In this document: in pieces, positions 33,190 through 43,957 of the stretch
Layout of the letters: each line of letters starts with the position of its first letter
Position numbering within the stretch: the first letter of the stretch is position 1
From: Vombatus ursinus
Lineage: Eukaryota; Chordata; Mammalia; Diprotodontia; Vombatidae
Direction of reading: 5' to 3'
NCBI RefSeq assembly: GCF_900497805.2
Contig: NW_020954626.1
Location: forward strand, 5,215,959-5,279,958
Length of the DNA: 64,000 bases
Made by a program: the position numbers and the translations under genes
Notes under the pieces: generated by a model
What the model saw: only the letters and a program-made list of their open reading frames with translations
The model's database searches: none
What the model was told of the DNA's origin: nothing

Positions 33190-34785
33190 TTTTTTAGGCT
33201 GGATTAGAAAGCAAAGAGACAGGAAACAGGGAGATCATTAGGAAACTATTGCCATAGTCCAAGCAAAAGGTACCAAAGGCCTGAACTGGAGAGGTGTTAG
33301 GAAGTGGACAGATATGAGAAACAGGGGGAATAAATAAGACTTGGTAACTGATTCAATATTTGATGTTGAGATTGAGGAAGATTGAGGAAGCGAAGCTGAT
33401 TTCTAAGTTGTGAACCTAGGTGATTAGAATAATAGTGGTACTCTCAAAAGAAAAAAAATAGAAGAAAGCAAGAGACAAGGGCAAAAGATGTTGAGCTTCA
33501 TGTACTTATGGAACATCCTGAAACTCTGGAGAAAAGTAAGAGCTAAATATATAGATTTTGGAGTCATCTACATATAGTTGATCAATGAACCCATAAGAGC
33601 TCATGAGCTCATAGAAAGAGAATTTTGAGAAGATGAGAGGTCCTAGGACAGAGCATTGGCCAGTGAAGGATGATGACTAAGAAAGGATATTGGGTAGAAC
33701 TGGTTAAATAAGTAGGAGGAGAACCAAGAGAGAACATTGTCACAAAAGCCAAGAAGACAATATCCAGAAAGATAGGGGAACTCAGTAATGTTAGCTTCAG
33801 AGAGCTGAAAAGAAGAACAAGGATGAGAAAAAAAAAATGCATCAGATTTAGCAATTAAGATATCATTGATAATCTTAGAGAGGGCAGTTTCAATTAGGCG
33901 GTAGCACGAAAAGCTAAACTACGAAAGATTTAGAAATGAACTGTAGGTGAGGAATTCTAGCTAGTGAGGGTAGATGGCTTTTTTTTAGGAGTCTGGCTGG
34001 GAAATGGAAGATTATTTATCTATCTATCTAACTGTATCTATAGAGGTATTTTGCAGGATGGCAGAGTCTAGTAAAGGATTTTTTATGTTTGGTTTAAGAA
34101 TAGTAGCAATCTGTGCATTTTTGTGGGGGGCAAGGAGGACTGAGATATACAATGGATTGGGAGAGATTGAAGATTACAGGGTCAGGGGATGACTGATGAG
34201 GCAAGGTTTTGGAGGAGGTGGATGGGACCAAGGACATAAATAGAAGGCCTTACACAGAGAAGGGGCACTGCTTTATTAGAGGCTGGAGCAAATAGGAGAG
34301 AACTGGGAATATGTGTGTTGTAGATGGGTTTTGAGTTATAGAACTGGAAAAGTGTAGAAGAGGGAGGTTATGATGGATTACCTCAGTTTTCTTGGTAAAG
34401 GAGGGTATAAGATTCTCTTCTAAGGGGAAGTAGAATGAAATTGGTATGGGGAACCTAAGGAGAGAAGAAAAGTTTTTAAACTGTTGCTGTTGGGAGTTTG
34501 TTAAAAAAAAAAAAACTAAGGAATAATAAAAGATCATTATCAAGTAACAGTGAAAGCCCAGTCAAGGTTAGATAACATAAATCACAGCTGCATATTTTCC
34601 ATTCGAATATTCTTGGAGAAAGCTGATGGTAGAGATAATCTAGTTTTGGGTTTGGCAAGGAATGAGAGGAAGGAGAAGAAGGAGAAAAGAATCAAGATTA
34701 GGGAACAGCTATAATAATAATCTGGTTAGGAATAGGATAAAAATTTTAAAGGGAGGAAAATAAAGTTGGGCTTGATAGTGGGTTG
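33190..34785 (-). mobile_element. L2-clade LINE, RT region, antisense
   Basis: 'gaaactattgccatagtccaagca' (complement of the conserved WTIAIVS-coding segment), 'gtaggaggagaaccaagagagaacattgtcac' and 'agatttagcaattaagatatcattgataatcttagagagggcag' follow the reversed L2 RT region as in 49075-50760. The 3' end is absent at the left. No long open frame survives. Confidence 0.78.
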
Positions 34786-34786
34786 G

Positions 34787-34838
<52 letters not shown>
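34786..34838. repeat. (GA)n microsatellite
   Basis: A pure GA run of about 48 bp. Confidence 0.95.
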
Positions 34839-34839
<1 letters not shown>

Positions 34840-35330
34840 GGCATTCATAATTCCTATTTGCCACAATTTACCATTCACAATTTCCTATTTACTATTTACC
34901 ATGGAGATGGAGTAGAGGTAAAGATCATGGGAAATGAGCATGTTGAAGAATTGGGAAACCAGATTGCTTGTGAAGACAAAAACATGTATTTTAAAGTAAC
35001 CAAACTTAAGAGCTGGGGGTAGGCTAGGAGAAAGATAGTGAACCAGGTTCTAAACTCCTTTTGGCCAATTGTTAATTACAGTCAGTATCTTCATAGGATG
35101 ATATAGACAGATGGAATGAACTTTGAAGGATTGTGCTGAGTGATGGCAGCAAAGGGAAGGTCTGGAAGTGGCACTGGGGAAAAATAAGTATGCCCATTCT
35201 TCTGGCCACTGATCATTTGGATCTCAGGAATAAATAAATGGCTGCTTCCTGACTGGCCTATGAGATGGCTGGGTTCTAGCTCTATCATCTCCATCCCACT
35301 GTCTAAAAACATATCTTAGACTACTAAAAT
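34839..35330. other. Unassigned DNA
   Basis: Three short near-repeats of 'atttaccat/ttcctattt' open the stretch (34855-34902). I recognise nothing else. Confidence 0.4.
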
Positions 35331-35332
35331 TA

Positions 35333-35490
35333 CAAATTTTGGAACTGCATGGAACACTAGAGGTTATTTGACTCCCTCCTCTCCTTATTTTATAATTGAG
35401 GAAACTGGGGATCAAGGAAACTGAGTAACATTCCTAATGCCATGCAACTGCCTAGTGGCAAAGCTAGGTCTAGATCTGAGTTCTCTTAAA
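35333..35490 (-). mobile_element. MIR3-like SINE
   Basis: 'ggaactgcatggaacactagaggttatttgactccc', 'tataattgaggaaactggggatcaaggaaactgag' and 'ggcaaagctaggtctagatctgagttctc'. Confidence 0.78.
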
Positions 35491-36090
35491 TCTTACTTGG
35501 AATGGAGGATTGGCCAATGAGAGTCCAGGACTTTTGAGCACATTTAAAACCATAAATCATGGTTTTAAAGACACAATCTTACTAGAGTCTCCAGTTCAGT
35601 ATAATGTGTGGTCTCCTTCCCTTTTAGCACACTTTCAGTCCTACCATGGCTAGCCAACGCCCTAATTACTTATTTATTGGGATATGTGATTCCACCTAAT
35701 ACCAGAATTGCTTGTGTTTCTATTTCTGCCTCAACAACTAATTCTTGGCCCATCCCATTGTGTGTTCAGCCTTCTGGCTAGTCATTTGTGTTCCTGTGGG
35801 ATCCAATACGAACATCAGTGATGTGCTTTCATCTTAGTAGGGCTGGGCAAGAGATATTTTTCCCAGCTGCTGCTTGTGGAAACTACCATGGCAAGAAACC
35901 ATCATTCTCCGTGCTACAGAGCCCTTTCAGAAAGTAGGAGAGAGGGGTAAAATTGCTGGTAACAGAATTACATGAACACATTCAAGGATGTACCAAGAAG
36001 GTCTCATTGGTCTCCAGAGGCATGAAGGATAATTAAGGGTCAGCAACTGAAATCATCTATAATAAGTTATTAATTGCCAGAAATAATAAG
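35491..36090. other. Unassigned single-copy DNA with one perfect hairpin
   Basis: Contains an 11-bp perfect inverted repeat, tttaaaaccat (35543-35553) / atggttttaaa (35559-35569), with a 5-nt loop. No gene or repeat family recognised. Confidence 0.5.
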
Positions 36091-36094
36091 TGGG

Positions 36095-36238
36095 ATCAAA
36101 TTCTGACTCTGCTGCTTTGTAACCTTGTATGAGTCACTTAATTTCTTTGGGCCTTGATTTTCTCATCTGTAACATAAAGAATGTTGGATTAGATGACCTT
36201 TATTATGCCTTCCAACTTTAAATATATGATCCCATGAA
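36095..36238 (+). mobile_element. MIR-type SINE
   Basis: 'caaattctgactctgctgctttgtaaccttgtatgagtcacttaatttctttgggcc', 'tagatgacctttattatgccttccaactttaaatatatgatcc'. Confidence 0.82.
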
Positions 36239-36560
36239 TGCAAGTTAACAAACATTTATTAAATGTCTATGTTGCACAAAGCAGCACTGCAGTATATTGA
36301 AATAATACACAGTTTTGATAATGGTGTCCCAGCCCATAGAATTGGTTGTATAGGAGGAAGCTATGATGTATATACAAATAACTATAACGCAAAGTAATAT
36401 AAGCTCATAAATCAGAGAGGAACAAAGGTCCACCTGAGTTTCAAAGACAAATGAATAAATGAAAAAAAAGATTTAATAAATGCTATGTGCCAAGCACCAG
36501 GGATATAAATAATACCTATTCTTAAGAAGCTCACATTCTAATATGGGGAGATAACCCATA
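36239..36560 (-). mobile_element. L2/L3-type 3' tails, antisense, two pieces
   Basis: 'aacaaacatttattaaatgtctatgttgcac...' with 'tacaaataactataacgcaaagtaat' (36239-36440). A second piece follows: 'taataaatgctatgtgccaagcaccagggatataaa...agctcacattctaatatggggag' (36470-36560). The first resembles 61120-61380. Confidence 0.7.
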
Positions 36561-36686
36561 TAGTAGGCTTCAGCTGCAAGTTAGATGGAAAGGCTTTATA
36601 TTCCTTAAAGTATAGAAGCCAAGCAGATGGTAATGCAGCTTCTTTGATGTTATTTCCACTAATAAGGCCATTGCCTATTTCTAGAT

Positions 36687-36866
36687 TGCTCAGTGGATAG
36701 AATTGGGCAACTCATTTAACCCTGTTTGACTCAGCTTCCTCATCTGTAAAATGAGCTGGAGAAGGAAATGACAAATCACTCCAGTATCTTTGCCAAGAAA
36801 ACCCCAAATAGGGACACAAAGAGTTGGACATGACTGAAATGAGTGAACAACAATAACAAAAGAACT
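36687..36866 (+). mobile_element. tRNA-RTE type SINE with internal deletion
   Basis: 'gctcagtggatagaa' (head) jumps to 'ttgggcaactcatttaaccctgtttgactcagc', then 'gctggagaaggaaatgacaaatcactccagtatctttgccaagaaaacc' and the RTE tail 'gagttggacatgactgaaatgagtgaacaacaataac'. Confidence 0.85.
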
Positions 36867-36980
36867 TTCTTTTCTGGGTCTTCAGTAGCTATGGCTACTG
36901 ACGAGACTGGTAATACAGCACCTTCAATTGTAGTTGCCAAGTCTCACAGCCATAATGCTTGCTTCCCTGGATAACTAGAG

Positions 36981-37437
36981 AGGCTGGGCTGGAAAAAGGG
37001 CCTCGGTCCTGGTGGATGCTACTAGTCATGGTGTTTTTGGGCTAAGGGTTCGGATGTTTGCATCAGGCTCTGAGGAAAAGTAATGGCAGTGGTAGTTTAA
37101 CTTGCCTGGCATATCCTTCATCCTTTCTCTCACTCATGATACCTAGATACTTCAGCTAGGCTGGCTTGCCTTCCCTGGCCATGGCAGTTGATGGCAATAT
37201 ATGGCTCATAAGGGTTGCTCTCCCATCATGGCTTGGGGGCTAGGCTATAAGCAGGGACAGTTGTGTGGGGCTGCTGCTGTTTTCAGAGTTCTTGGGCTTA
37301 GCGACATTGGATAATATTTGGCCAATGGTTGGTTGCATTACCACCATGAATACAGGTCTATTTTCCACAAAAATTGTTGACTTTGACAATGACTATGGGA
37401 GCTGGGCTGGAAGAAGGGCCAAAGGTATAGGAAAGAA

Positions 37438-37516
<79 letters not shown>

Positions 37517-37650
37517 GGGTGCTACTATTCCCAGGGCTTTTGTACGCAGCTTTCTTTCTCAGAGTCTGAGGGGAGGTAGGGGTTTGACTTACCTGGCACA
37601 TGCAACCACTTATTTTTCCCTAAGGATATCTTGATGCTTCAGAAAAACCA
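36981..37650. repeat. Degenerate tandem units of unknown type
   Basis: A motif order recurs at 36981 ('aggctgggctggaaaaagggcc...gctactagtcatggtgtttttgggctaaggg...ctctgagg...taacttgcctggca'), at about 37241 ('taggctataagcaggg...gctgttttcagagttcttgggcttag') and at 37400 ('gctgggctggaagaagggcc...gctactattcccagggcttttg...gtctgagg...gacttacctggca'). Copies 1 and 3 align best. Copy 3 is split by a GA/GT microsatellite. No known family. Confidence 0.5.
37437..37514. repeat. (GA)n(GT)n compound microsatellite
   Basis: GAAAGAGA-type repeats passing into a pure GT run. The open frames on both strands across it are low-complexity artefacts. Confidence 0.95.
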
Positions 37651-37689
37651 TTACTATAGAAATGGAGAAAAGTTTCCTTAAGGACCATG

Positions 37690-38095
37690 GATTAAAAGCT
37701 AGAAATAACCTTAGTAGTCAATTTAGTACAGAGCTGCCAAACTCAAATGGAAACAAGGACCACTAAACTATACAGAAGGATCCCTATGGGCTGCATATTG
37801 ACTTAGAAAACCACAGGTTGAGATTATCTATGTTTCATTGTATGTTTATTTATTTTGTTAATTATTTCCCAATTACAATTTACTCTGGTTCAGGCTATAC
37901 TGGTGAATGTTGTGGTACGTATGCAGCAGTTTGATATCTTTGATTAGTCCAATCTCTTTATTTTATAACTGAGGAAACTGAGGTTCAAATCAGAAAGTAT
38001 GTTGCCTAAAATCATGGAGATAAAAAATGATAGGAGCAAGATTTGAATCCAAGTTATCTGGCTCTAAATTCAAGGCTTTTTATACTCCCTATGAA
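37690..38095 (-). mobile_element. MIR3-like SINE split by a hAT MITE
   Basis: Left part 'gaaataaccttagtagtcaattta', right part 'ttagtccaatctctttattttataactgaggaaactgaggttcaaa...gcaagatttgaatccaagttatctggctc'. The SINE reads continuously once 37733-37945 is set aside. Confidence 0.75.
37733..37945 (+). mobile_element. Non-autonomous hAT-type DNA transposon (MITE)
   Basis: Imperfect terminal inverted repeats: cagagctgccaaac (37733-37746) and gtttgatatctttg (complement caaagatatcaaac). They fit the hAT pattern CAGRGGTGTCAAAC. Flanks tttagta and attagtc are a decayed 8-bp target duplication. Body: 'aaatggaaacaaggaccactaaactatac', 'ggatccctatgggctgcatattgacttagaaaacc'. A second, reversed copy lies at 60405-60615. 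Confidence 0.75.
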
Positions 38096-38109
38096 GGTTG
38101 CATATCAAT

Positions 38110-38360
38110 TGGGTTTTAAAGGAGGATTAGGATTTCAAGGATAAAACAGTTGAGGATGGGTGGGTGAAGGGAAGACATAGGGGACATGTGAGGAGGCCAG
38201 AATGTTCAGCATGTATGGAGGACAGAGGGCTGGAATATTTGGAAGGGAATAGAAAATGAGATTAGAGAGGTGTTAATTTATAGAATATCTTGAATACCTG
38301 ATAAATGAGTTTAAACAGATTAAAAGAAGCCATTGAAGTGTTCCAAGAAAAATAAAGGAA
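38110..38360 (-). mobile_element. L2-clade 3' part, antisense, decayed
   Basis: 'gttttaaaggaggattagg', 'gaggccagaatgttcagcatgtatgg' and 'tagaatatcttgaatacctgataaatgagttt...gccattgaagtgttc' follow the reversed L2 order weakly. Confidence 0.5.
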
Positions 38361-38499
38361 ACATACTTACTTGTCCATTGAGGGGGAGGAGTGCTACTTA
38401 TCTTTTGAAGTCTCATAGTTATCAATTTTAAGCTCTATATTCTACCTTTCATTCATCCAGTTTTTCATGCATGATATTTCATCATCTGGTTTTGTACCT

Positions 38500-38785
38500 T
38501 TAATCCCCAGACTACCTTGGCCTCTTAGAATTCCTTGCTTCCTTCAAGGCTTCTTTCAAGGATCATCTATTCTAGGCCTTTCCTAATACCCTCTGTTTCC
38601 AGTGCCCCCTTTCTTTGTAGTTGCTATGAATAAATACATTTTACATTTATATTTTTTCTATATTGTTTATCCCAATAAAATATAAGCTCCTAGTGGGCAA
38701 GGATTGTGTATTATTTGAATCTTTATCAGCATCTGACCTAGTGCAGTGCCTGAGCAAAAATAATGAATGCTTATCTAATTAGTAA
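38500..38785 (+). mobile_element. L2 LINE 3' end
   Basis: 'gcctcttagaattccttgcttccttcaaggcttctttcaaggatc', 'aggcctttcctaataccctc', 'ataaaatataagctcctagtgggcaagg' and 'gtgcagtgcctgagc...aatgaatgctta'. Confidence 0.85.
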
Positions 38786-39069
38786 ATAATAATAATAATA
38801 ATAATAATAACAACAACAACAACAACAATAGCATTTACTATGTGCCAAGTACTGTGCTAAGTGCTTTGTAATATTATCTCATTTGATCCTCACAACAACC
38901 CTGAGGGGTAAGTGCTATTATTATCCTCATTCTACAGGTGAGGAAACTGAGGCAAACAGAAGTTAAGTGACTTGCCCAAGATCACCTAGCTAAGAAATGT
39001 CTGAGGCTACATTTGAACTCAGGTCTTCCTAACTCCAGGTCTGGAGTTTTCTCTACTGTGCCACCTAGA
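38786..39069 (-). mobile_element. MIR/CORE-SINE, full length
   Basis: (AAT)n(AAC)n tail at 38786-38829, 'tttactatgtgccaagtactgtgctaagtgctttg', 'gaggaaactgaggcaaacagaagttaagtgacttgcccaagatcacc', ending 'ctctactgtgccaccta'. Confidence 0.92.
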
Positions 39070-39647
39070 AATTCCAAAATAATATTCTTGCCATCTTCCC
39101 ATTGTCTCCTTCAGTTTCTTCTCTCTTCTATCCAACACACACCTAGTCTGTAGTTCTTTCCTTATCACACCCCACTCTGCTTTCTCCTACCTCACCCACT
39201 TTTCCCCTCCAAAAATCACTTTTCCCCCTCCCTTCTCCACAGCCTTTCCTGCCCCCAATCATACTTGCTTTTAGAAACCTTATATAGAACAGTGGCTTTT
39301 TTCAAAGGGAGATTATAGGGGATTTAAGCTTTAGCCAGTTTTTTTGTGAGTAGAACATGTGAATTTCACTCCTGAAATTTATTATTCCTCCTGTCTGGCA
39401 CAACTCCAAGAGTATTTAAGACTTCAGAACATCTTTTTCACTTCAGAAAGACTGGCTTGGAATTTGTAGAATTACAAACAAATGGAAGGGTCTCAACAAA
39501 TATATTATACCTTGCTCCAGTATGTTTATTGTCTAAAATAGCCCTGAGTCCTTATAGGCAAAAGTTACCAAATGCAAAGATGAAGTTTAGAAAGTCTGAT
39601 TTCACAAATGATTGACAAGCCTTTCACGTCTTACAATGGATGTGGGC

Positions 39648-39650
<3 letters not shown>
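39070..39650. other. Unassigned DNA
   Basis: I see no gene or repeat family. Confidence 0.45.
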
Positions 39651-39697
<47 letters not shown>

Positions 39698-39707
39698 NNN
39701 NNNNNNN

Positions 39708-39754
<47 letters not shown>
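39651..39754. repeat. (GA)n microsatellite holding a 10-N gap
   Basis: Pure GA on both sides of N at 39698-39707. The array was not resolved, so its true length is unknown. Confidence 0.95.
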
Positions 39755-39755
<1 letters not shown>

Positions 39756-39799
39756 GGTGTTTAAAGAAACTGATGGCAAAAAAGTAATGAACATAAGTC

Positions 39800-40026
39800 T
39801 ATAACAACAACAACAATAACAAGCATGTACATAATACTTCAAGGTTTGCAAAATGCTTTACATATGATACTGTATTTGATCCTCTCAACAACCTGGTGTG
39901 GTAGGTGATATTATTATCCCCATTTTATAGATGAGGGAACTGAGGCAGACAGAGGTTAAGTGACTTGCCCAGGGTTGCACAGCTCTTATGAGCCTGAGGC
40001 CAGATTTGAACTCAAGTCTTCCTTAT
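39800..40026 (-). mobile_element. MIR/CORE-SINE
   Basis: 'aacaacaacaataacaagcatgtacataatacttcaaggtttgcaaaatgc', 'gggaactgaggcagacagaggttaagtgacttgcccagggttgcacagc' and 'gaggccagatttgaactcaagtcttcc'. The tRNA-like head is missing. Confidence 0.9.
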
Positions 40027-40440
40027 ATAAACTTGGGTGCTACCATCAAGCTGATATCTAATACAGAGAGCATTAGATTAGAAGTTAGTAGACAGGGTTT
40101 TCTAGTCCTGGCATTATCACTGATTAGGTGAATATTTGGGGACAATTCATTTGAATGATGTGATCAGGAAAAAAAGTTTCCATTAATAGTTTTCTGTGAG
40201 TGTGGAGAGTTTTCTAATTATTTGTGGGATGTTCTATTCAAATTTTTTCTCAAAGACTTAGTCAAAAGCACAGATGTCATGCTTGTAAAAATTTGCAGGT
40301 AATAGGAAGCTAAATTTAATCTGGAAAAAAAAGTTGGGATTTTAGTGGACTGATTGCAAGCTCACTAAGAGTCATGAAAGCCCTGCTCCCACCCACCTAT
40401 CACCCCCCCCCCAAAAAAAAAAACCTAATGTGAAGGAAAA
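40027..40440. other. Unassigned DNA with a possible MIR piece
   Basis: 'gcattagattagaagttagtagacagggttttctagtcctggc' (40070-40110) may be a MIR remnant. A C9/A11 homopolymer pair lies near 40410. Confidence 0.35.
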
Positions 40441-40990
40441 CTGCATTTCCCCCTTGAAAGATTACCTCTGGAGTATTATCTTCATTTCTGGAAGTTATGT
40501 TTTAGAGAAGGACATTGATAATCAGGAGACCATCCAAAGGAAGACAGCACGAATGGTGACGGGCCTAAAGATCATGCTATATTATGATCTGTTGAAGTAA
40601 CTAAAATATTTACCCTAGAGAGGAAAAGACATGAGAGGTAGGAGTGAGGGGAGGTATGAGAGTTCCCTACAAGAATGTTAGGGCTTTCAAAAGAAGAAGT
40701 AGGATTATTTAGGAGAGGAGAGAACTAGGAGCAAGGGATATATACCAGTGGAATGGGATACCCCAATAGGTAGTGGATTCTCCCTCATTAGGAGTCTTTG
40801 AGGAAATATTGGATGACTACTTGTTCATATGTTATAGTAAAGATTTTTCAGGAATGAATTGGATTTGTCCCCAGAGATTGCTTCCAATTCTCAGGTTCTA
40901 TGATTCTGTAATTTATTCTCCCTGGGATGCATTTTCTGTATCTGTAAAAGGGGTCATGGACTAGATGATTTTTAATGTGATTTGATTCAG
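40441..40990 (+). mobile_element. L3/CR1-type LINE 3' end
   Basis: 'ctggagtattatcttcatttctggaagttatg', 'gaaggacattgataatcaggagaccatccaaaggaagacagcacgaatggtgacgggcc', 'agtggaatgggatacccc' and 'gattgcttccaattctcaggttctatgattctg' follow the CR1/L3 3' region, whose end is (ATTCTATG)n. A MIR-like tail piece follows (40920-40990). Confidence 0.8.
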
Positions 40991-42024
40991 GTTGTAAGGG
41001 CTGGATTCTCTAGGAAAATTTCTCTAGGCAAAGGGAAAATTTAATAAGGTCATGGAGTAGGGATCCTAGGACCCAGGGTCTCACTTGTGGTAAATTATTT
41101 CATGTGTAATGTCAAGGTACACCTGAAAAGTTCTGTGCCCAGAAAAATGAAAACAAAAGCAAAGATTCTCCTATATGCTTGCAGATGCCAGAATAACCTT
41201 TTAGAATTTTATTCCCTTAGCTTAAGAATTTGATATCTAATTACACAAATATTTTTTTGAAAGTGGTCATCTTTAGCTATTAGTCATTTACACTTTAGAG
41301 GAGAATTACAGGGTGAAGACTAGAGCTGAGTAGTTGGGAGGGGAGACAGCATGGACTCACAGGGAACCCAGAGGAAGAGATAGGGAGGGACAAAGAAGAA
41401 TTTGGTGACAATAAAGATAAACTTTGATGATCTGCCCTATCCTAGAATATTACAAAATTAGAATCTAGTAAGCAATGAAGACCAAATGCTTAACTTTGTG
41501 ACAGAACCAATTTCTACCAGAGTTCCCTCTCCCAATATGGATTAGGAAAAGGAACAAAGTCAGGACTAGATTAGCCTTGAGGTAGGCAAGACTCAAGATG
41601 CTTCTTGGCATAGTCTGGTTATGTTGACTGGACTTCCTTAGTCACCTAGATTCATGAAAAAAGTTTTATCCTAAAGGGATTAGGACCTCTCCAACTTGGA
41701 TGTCTGACAACCAAGAGAGACATCACATCCTGCTCTGCTGATGAGATTCTTTTTCAGATGACTTTGAGGAACACTAAGTGCTGTTATATTCTCATTATAT
41801 ATTTTTGATATAGAATGGTTAAGTAAACCTCCTTTTTCTAACTGTTCAATAACCTACAAGGACCTCATTTTATCCCAACATAAAATTAAAATAATAGGAT
41901 ATGAGTGTCAGTTGCATCCCTAAAAAACCTAAAGGACAACAGTATTTCCTAGAATGGGGTGAACTAGACAACCTAGAGCTAAAATTATTAATTCATTCAA
42001 CAAAGATTTACTAAGCCTTGCCAT
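40991..42024. other. Unassigned DNA
   Basis: I see no gene or repeat family. Confidence 0.45.
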
Positions 42025-42130
42025 TTGAAATGATTATCCCCATTTTATGAATGAGGGAACTGAGGAAGAGGGAGGTTAAGAAACTTGCCTAGGATCACAC
42101 AGCTCATATGAACCTGAGGCCATTTATCTA
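42025..42130 (-). mobile_element. MIR/CORE-SINE fragment
   Basis: 'gattatccccattttatgaatgagggaactgaggaagagggagg', 'cttgcctaggatcacacagctcatatgaacctgaggcc'. Confidence 0.85.
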
Positions 42131-42189
42131 CTGGCCCTCTAAGTCCTCAAGTCCAGTCCTTTGACTGAATCCAAGCTTCACAGAACAAA

Positions 42190-42310
42190 TCATTTTATTA
42201 AGTGTCACTGTGAGGGAATGTAACAAAGAATAAAATAGCTTCCCTACTCTCCAGAAACTTAGGGTCTACTAAGTGAGTTAAAAGAAGTACACACATAATT
42301 TCAGTACAAG
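42190..42310 (-). mobile_element. L2/L3-type 3' tail, antisense
   Basis: 'caaatcattttattaagtgtcac...aaacttagggtctactaagtgagttaaaagaagtacac'. Confidence 0.55.
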
Positions 42311-42329
42311 GAAATTCTTCTTCCACATG

Positions 42330-42470
42330 ACAGTTTCAAACATTTGAAGACAGTTGTGAAACATCTGAATAGTTGACATTTAGAAGATGAATTAGATTTC
42401 TTCTACTTGGTCCCAAAGGGAAGAACTAAGCCTAATGAGTAGAAGTTACAAGTAGGTCAAACCCTTTCAA
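42330..42470 (+). mobile_element. L3/CR1-type fragment
   Basis: 'gtgaaacatctgaatag' and 'gaattagatttcttctacttggtcccaaagggaagaactaagcctaatgagtagaagttac' match the L3 segment seen at 47575-47640. Confidence 0.65.
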
Positions 42471-42509
42471 ACTGAAAAGGCCAGACTGACAAAAAGCAAT
42501 ATGAACTGA

Positions 42510-42740
42510 CAAAAAAAAACATCTGTTTATTGAGTGCCTATTAAACACAAGCCATTTGCAGACTGGTAAAAAAAAGAACACTAGCTCCAGTATTAAAGAA
42601 TTTGAGTTCAAACCCCACCTCTGACCCTTTCTATTTGTGTGCCCTTTGACAAGTCACTTAAGCTTCGTTGGCCTCCATTTCCTCATTTGCAAAATGAGAG
42701 ATTTAGACTAAAATGTACTTTTCATCTTCATTTGCTCTTA
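42510..42740 (+). mobile_element. MIR/CORE-SINE next to a reversed tail fragment
   Basis: 42567-42740: 'gaatttgagttcaaaccccacctctgacc', 'gacaagtcacttaagcttcgttggcctccatttcctcatttgcaaaatgag'. Just before it, 'catctgtttattgagtgcctattaaacacaagcc' is a reversed L2-type tail. Confidence 0.75.
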
Positions 42741-43957
42741 GAATTGACATTGAGGACTCAGTGAGAAGTAAAATAAAGACTCTGCATTGAAGGTACTTAT
42801 AATGTCATGACTGGGGGATGGAGTGGAAAGGAGGAGATACAGTTATAGGAATAACTATGATCGAAGGAAGAGAAAAATGGTGCAAAGGAGAGAGCCAAGC
42901 AAAACCACATGACAAATTGCAGGAAGAAATGGGCACTGAATGTCCATGGGCAAGTTCTGGCAGGTTCTCTCATTCTAGAACTGCTTTAGTGTGATCCTGA
43001 TGACAGACAATATAATTGCTTACTGAGGGTCACCCTGGCTCAGCATAGAGAAGCTTATTATTATCAGTGCATTAGTTAAGTGGTCTGCAGTTCACAAACT
43101 TAGATAAAGGTAAGATAGAAAAGCTTTATTGTTATGATAAGCCATGAAAGGGAAAGATTGATTAATAATGTTCCTTTCTCAACCACGTAAGCTTTGAATA
43201 ATCTAATATTATTAAGCTAATAATATTAATAATCAAATGTCATAAATTGAAATAATAATTAAAATAATATAATGCATATGTGTATATGGTAGCAGAAAAA
43301 AATGGAGTCGTCTATTCAGTCATAACTGACCTTGGATGAGGGGCAGAGACTTATTAAGCTATTGTTGACCTCATAGGAGCAGAATAAGCCACCTCTGTTT
43401 TGTTTCATGGCTATCATAGCAAGGGGAATTGAGGAACAGTGAAAACAAACCCCATGTTGGGATGAACCAAATTACTCATTTTATTCTAAACTGGAGGCAA
43501 GTTTAAGATTGAAGTTACTTATGCCAAGAACATCAAAGATCCAGGGTCTTCTTCCTTTGTCTCCAAACCGCTAGGCTGGATTCTTGATAATGAATCCTTT
43601 GGCCATAGAAACCCATTAAATGGAAAAAACAAAATGACTCTCAATCCTGTGTAGCCTCTGTGAGCTTCTGCAGTAATGGTAGCAAAGAAAGGGACAAAGT
43701 GTATTGACAATCACATTGATTTTAGAACATTCACTTAGCTATTGGTGCTTTATCTGAGGGATATTTTCTAATGATCAAGAGAACCTTCTACAGTAGAAGA
43801 TGAATCATATTCATCTTGACATTTTTCACTTTAAAAGACCATAAACTTAGAAGATAAAAGGAAGTTGCAGCTCAATGGCAGTATGACCCATGGGTTCTCC
43901 TTCGTAAGTTAGTGAGGTTAGTTTTCTCAACCATCTAGAGGCAAGAAGAAATATTTC
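42741..43957. other. Unassigned DNA
   Basis: About 1.2 kb without a repeat or gene that I can name. An A/T-rich patch lies at 43195-43290. Confidence 0.45.

Noticed and set aside
37265-37601. Open frames ending in (VC)n or (HT)n/(LS)n
   Set aside because: Low-complexity translation of GA/GT microsatellites; the same applies at 3897-4165, 17483-17665 and 39624-39851.
38786-38829. (AAT)n(AAC)n as an independent microsatellite
   Set aside because: It is the tail of the adjoining reversed MIR-type SINE.
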